Shown here: positions 60,101 to 64,000 of the stretch, one piece after another | Layout: each line of letters starts with the position of its first letter | Numbering within the stretch: position 1 is the first letter of the stretch | NCBI GenBank assembly: GCA_020226215.1 | Contig: CM035233.1 | Location: forward strand, 19,549,701-19,613,700 | DNA length: 64,000 nt | Source: Sindora glabra | Taxonomy: Eukaryota; Streptophyta; Magnoliopsida; Fabales; Fabaceae | Reading direction: 5' to 3' | Translations under genes and position numbers: made by a program | Notes under the pieces: model-generated | What the model saw: only the letters and a program-made list of their open reading frames with translations | Databases searched by the model: none | Told to the model about the DNA's origin: nothing

Positions 60101-61624
60101 GTAGGTGGCTCCTTTATCCTACAACTTAATTAGACTAGATAAGAGAACTAAGGGTAACCTAGACTTATGGTGATTTAGTGAACTTGAAGACTTCCATATT
60201 GCTTAAGATAACTTTATTTCTCACCTCTATTACACTACAATAGAAAAAAGATATGGATCTTCACAATGTAGAAAATTTTTGCAGATATACAATGTGAACT
60301 TTACACACTACCTTCCATCTTTCTTTCTTTTCTTTGGTGCTTGATTATAAAATTACATTTTACTCCTAAAGTTAAAGAACTTCGAGTTCAAGCGTAGGTA
60401 TAATTGTGATTTATTGCTTTTATATTTTAGTTTTAAATGCTTACAACAATAAAAAGTTCTAACATAATAAAAAACAAACATATAACATGTAACTCAATTC
60501 AATTATGTCTATGGCAGATATAAGATTATGAAGATACCCAAAAACACCAAAAAGTTAATATTCATGTAGTTGTAGTAGCATTTTTGAATTTAAGATTCAA
60601 AAATTAGTTATATATTTTTAAAGTGCTTCAAAAATTAAAAGTTATGTACTTTGTGAGAGATTGTTTAAATTATGATACCTTAAACTTCAGCTTTTCCATC
60701 TAATCATATAAGTTGTAATGAAGGTACTTACAACATCACAATTGAGAATTGTTTCCTAATCTAGCTAGTCAAAGTGCAAAGTGGTAATCCTATGCATCAT
60801 AAGGGGATCGCCTTCATATAAGCTCATAACTATATGGCAACTCTTAAAATGATAACATCAATAGTCCCTCTATTTAGATTGTTAAGCAAAATAATGCCTA
60901 ATAAAGGATAAACTTTGGCCTCATTGTATTTTTTTATTAAGAAAAAAGAGTAATTCTTAAAAGTGATATCAAATCTCTAGCAGATATATATATAAGGAGG
61001 TGGCTGTAGTTAATATGGCAAGGAATAACTTAAAAACCAATTACTATAACAAGTGTTTAAACTTGCATAAGCTAATCAATCATGGACTTAGGTTTGATGG
61101 TTATTAGGTTTTCAAGGTGAGATGGACTAACTATAGACCGGTCTACTAGCTATATGCTAATTGGAAATTTAAGGTATTATTATATATGTATATACTATAT
61201 TTAATATATAAAAAAGAAAAGACCAATAAAATTTATTACATATATATTAATCCATTATAATTAAGAATTGTGTCCATAACATATGTAAAATATATAATAT
61301 AAATAAAAAGTTTAATATATAAATATAAATTTGAGTATGTTTCAAATATGTAAGTTCAAGCTTAACTTGTATATAAAATAAAGTTTAAAATTTTATTTAA
61401 ATCCAATCCTTGCACTATTTATTCAATACATGAATTAAGCCATAAAATTCAAGTTAAACAACATTTGCTCATTTGTGTATATTAAGTGAGATGAGTACTT
61501 TTATGTTATTAAATTTTATGAAAAATATTTTTATCATCAAATCATATAAATAAGCATGAATTATAATAGATAATTTTATATAATAAAATTTTATAAATAC
61601 CTAATCCTCTAGCTAAATCCATTT
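57110..61624. other. Unassigned AT-rich intergenic DNA
   Basis: No gene or element is recognised on either strand over this 4.5 kb. The first 700 bases could be an LTR of an element linked to the primer-site candidate. The stretch 61160-61420 is almost pure AT. Confidence 0.5.
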
Positions 61625-62036
61625 TGTGATATAAGGTTCTAGAGTATTCCTTAATCTTTTTAAATTGCAATCAACCAGTGGTCATGATTTCCACTTTGTT
61701 GCACATGGAATAGACATAAAGCACTCTCCTCCTAATTACTTTATCCCATAAAATTACTTTTGTGAGGTTATTTTACTAGATGCTAATGGGACATGCACAA
61801 TTTAAAACAAAGTATAGAAGTAGAGACCCTATTTATAAATTTACTAAATCGAAAAAAAAATGACCTATAACTAGATCTTGCCCTTTCAATTATAAAAAAT
61901 TATTACCAAAAATTTTCACTCATCATTATCACCACTAATGGGTAATTAACTCACATTAACATATTTATGTTTCTACATTAAATGGTCCATAATGAAATTT
62001 CAATTTAGATCAAACTTGGAATTAAATACTTCAACA
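61625..62036 (-). repeat. LTR of a minus-strand copia element
   Basis: On the minus strand it begins TGTTGAAGTATTTAATTCC directly after a polypurine tract and probably ends near ATATCACA at 61625. The outer limit is a guess because the partner LTR is outside the window. Confidence 0.55.
61827..61837 (-). promoter_or_regulatory. TATA box candidate in the copia LTR
   Basis: The minus strand reads TATAAATAGGG about 200 bases into the LTR, a plausible core promoter for the element transcript. Confidence 0.45.
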
Positions 62037-62037
62037 A

Positions 62038-62047
62038 TCTCCTACTT
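62038..62047 (-). other. Polypurine tract of the minus-strand copia element
   Basis: The minus strand reads AAGTAGGAGA next to the LTR, one base different from the AAGTGGGAGA tract of the copia fragment at 26479. Confidence 0.65.
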
Positions 62048-62499
62048 AGATCACATAAAACCAAAATTATGGTCACTTCAATGTGTCAATGAACAATATG
62101 GTAACATTGCACCTATAAGTCTAAGTTGAGATTATATGCATTCAATAGTGCATAACAGTTATATCCAATCGGAATATTAAAGTTATACATACTATATACC
62201 TACACTTTGTTAACTAAACAAAACTAAATTTTCAATAAGAATATTAACATAAACCATGCATAATAAGATTTATTTGACAATAAATATAATTATATATAAA
62301 TCTTCACATAATAATCTTAGCATCTACCTAAGATACTAAATAAGGACCTATGTCCTTAACATTATAGTGAGATAAGGTTTAAACATCTCTATCAATATGT
62401 CATATTAATAAAGTGTGCACAATTAACAATGTATGGAAAAATATGACTATTTTACTTAAGTACATCTTGAGATAAAACAAATTACATTAAAGTACTATT

Positions 62500-64000
62500 A
62501 CTAACTTAAAACATCAAAAGATTTAGACAAAGCCATATTAATTACATGATCATAATCCACTCATACTACTAAACATTTGGTTAATTGATTCATGAGCATA
62601 TAATATGTCAAAATATGTCCAATATACTATATCTTCTCCCACGTAAACTAGTAGTTCACATTAAAATGTTTCATATGGGTAAAACTTTTGTTATTTTAAG
62701 AAAAGTTCACAATAGCAACATTGTCACAATATATGGTTAAAGGTATTAAGATGCTCTCAATGACATTATAGCTTCATAATATGTGACATACTTTACATCC
62801 GTAGTGAAGGCTACTATAAAAGACTACTTAACACTTTTTCACAATACAGCTCCTTATGTCATCACAAAGATATACCTAAATGTCAATTTATAATCATCTA
62901 AATAACTAAAAAAATTAAGTCAAACTAGCTTATAATTGTGAGATCTCTCAATCACTTGTAGATTAGTATATAATCCTTTGTACTATAAGTACTTCATAAC
63001 ACTTTTAGTAGTAGTCCAACATCTCTGACCAGGATCACTCATGTACCTCCTTAATACACCAATAGCATAAGTTATATTAAGATGTACACATACTTAAGCA
63101 TACATTAAGCTACCTATAACTAATAAATATAAGACATTCATCATTTTCCCTTTTTTTCATCATCATTCTAAAGATACTTGGACTTTAAGAAAATCTCAAC
63201 CTTTTAAGTAGTTGTAGAAACTTAAGAGTATATAGATATGTTGAACCTCCTCAATACCTTTTCAATGTATGTTTATTGAGATAAACTAAGTAAATTGTAG
63301 GATTTGTCATGATAGATTTCTATGCCTAAAATATATATGATATTGTTAAGATCCTTTATATTAAAGTGTTTTGACAACATTTACTTTATATCAATTAATA
63401 GGTTCACATTATTGCTAATAAGGACATGTCATCCATGTATAGTATTAAAGTTATAAAATTGCTTGCACTCATTGACATGTAGATACACCAATCTATATCA
63501 TTCTTTATAGACCTAAGAGAAGTCACTATCTTATTAAACTCGAGGTACCATTATCTAAACACTTGTTTCAAGCCATATATATGGCATTTTTTTAGCTTAT
63601 AATAAGGTGTTCTCTACCTTTCTCTTGCCTATTTAGATGGTTCATGTAAATAGAATATAACATGTCACCATTTTGGGAAGGCTACTTTAACATCTATCTG
63701 ATGTAACTCTAAGTCAAAATGAGTCACCACGGCCATGACAACTCAAAATGAATCTTTAGTTGAAACTAGTGAGAAAGTTTCTTTATAGTTTATCATTTCA
63801 TTCTAAATGTAGTCCTTGTTACTAATCTGGCCTTATACTTTCAATTTCACCTTGAGCATTTATGTTATTATTTTAAACTTATTTGCATTTAACTGGCTTG
63901 TCTCTTGTAAGCAATTCAACTAGATTCTATACCTTTTTTTTATTAAAGCTAATTATAGCATCTAACCATTTAGAAGAGTTTGAATTGGAAACCACTTATG
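62500..64000 (-). pseudogene. Copia reverse transcriptase/RNase H remnant, cut by the window end
   Basis: From the window end the minus strand shows KDSF and VVTHFDLELHQIDVKVAFPK, NAIYGLKQVFR, WCIYMSMSAS and the intact catalytic box YMDD at 63439-63428. RNase H-like pieces follow toward 62560. Stops and shifts are frequent. The order relative to the polypurine tract and LTR below 62050 gives a normal 3' half of a copia element. The N-terminal domains should lie beyond 64000. Confidence 0.75.

Noticed and set aside
1..64000. CRISPR arrays, bacterial operons or phage genes
   Set aside because: Introns, LTR retrotransposons and LINEs show a plant nuclear genome; the tandem repeats here have no spacer-repeat structure of CRISPR type.

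Overview
This is eukaryotic, and specifically flowering-plant, nuclear DNA: strongly AT-rich, with one gene interrupted by canonical GT-AG introns and surrounded by decayed plant transposable elements (Ty1-copia, Ty3-gypsy of two lineages, L1- and RTE-type LINEs, short hAT-like elements and an endogenous pararetrovirus). Gene structure and element types fit a eudicot. I cannot name the species. I see no prokaryotic operon, CRISPR array, rRNA or convincing tRNA.

The only gene I consider functional is on the minus strand at 18123-23189. It is a four-exon NPH3/RPT2-type BTB gene predicted to encode 627 residues, most like the Arabidopsis At5g13600 group as I recall it. All splice sites are consensus and the phases agree. 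A three-codon upstream ORF ends 7 bases before its start codon.

Left of the gene: unassigned AT-rich DNA (1-4736); a diverged triplication (4737-5230); a 333-bp hAT-like element (6180-6512); a 56-bp tandem array (7332-7725); a minus-strand Tat/Ogre-type gypsy remnant (7850-11420) split by a 915-bp hAT-like insertion; a complete but dead Ty1-copia element with both LTRs and a 5-bp target duplication (12299-16795); and the 3' end of an RTE-type LINE with a TTG-repeat tail (17190-17769).

Right of the gene: a 307-bp tandem duplication; a 5'-truncated copia element with repeated 3' UTR and LTR (25045-26967) abutting an L1 fragment (26975-28440) that itself carries a 253-bp MITE; a 359-bp duplication; an L1 reverse-transcriptase scrap; and a dispersed repeat family, called R1 here, with six copies between 31490 and 50150. 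R1 copies include a head-to-head inverted pair and a tandem pair, and they host a 625-bp MITE, a 902-bp hAT-like element and a complete Ty3-gypsy element (37786-44681, LTRs of 750 and 741 bp, 5-bp target duplication).

Farther right lie an L1 endonuclease remnant (46540-47080), a 46-bp triplet repeat, a degenerate minus-strand endogenous pararetrovirus (about 51050-56300), a long featureless stretch, and a minus-strand copia element that runs off the window end (61625-64000).

No new gene system is evident. The notable content is the nesting order of the insertions, natural empty sites inside R1 copies, the inverted R1 pair, the pararetrovirus, and a consistent C-to-T/G-to-A decay pattern in retroelement coding remnants. 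All element boundaries and family calls were read by eye, without alignment or database search.
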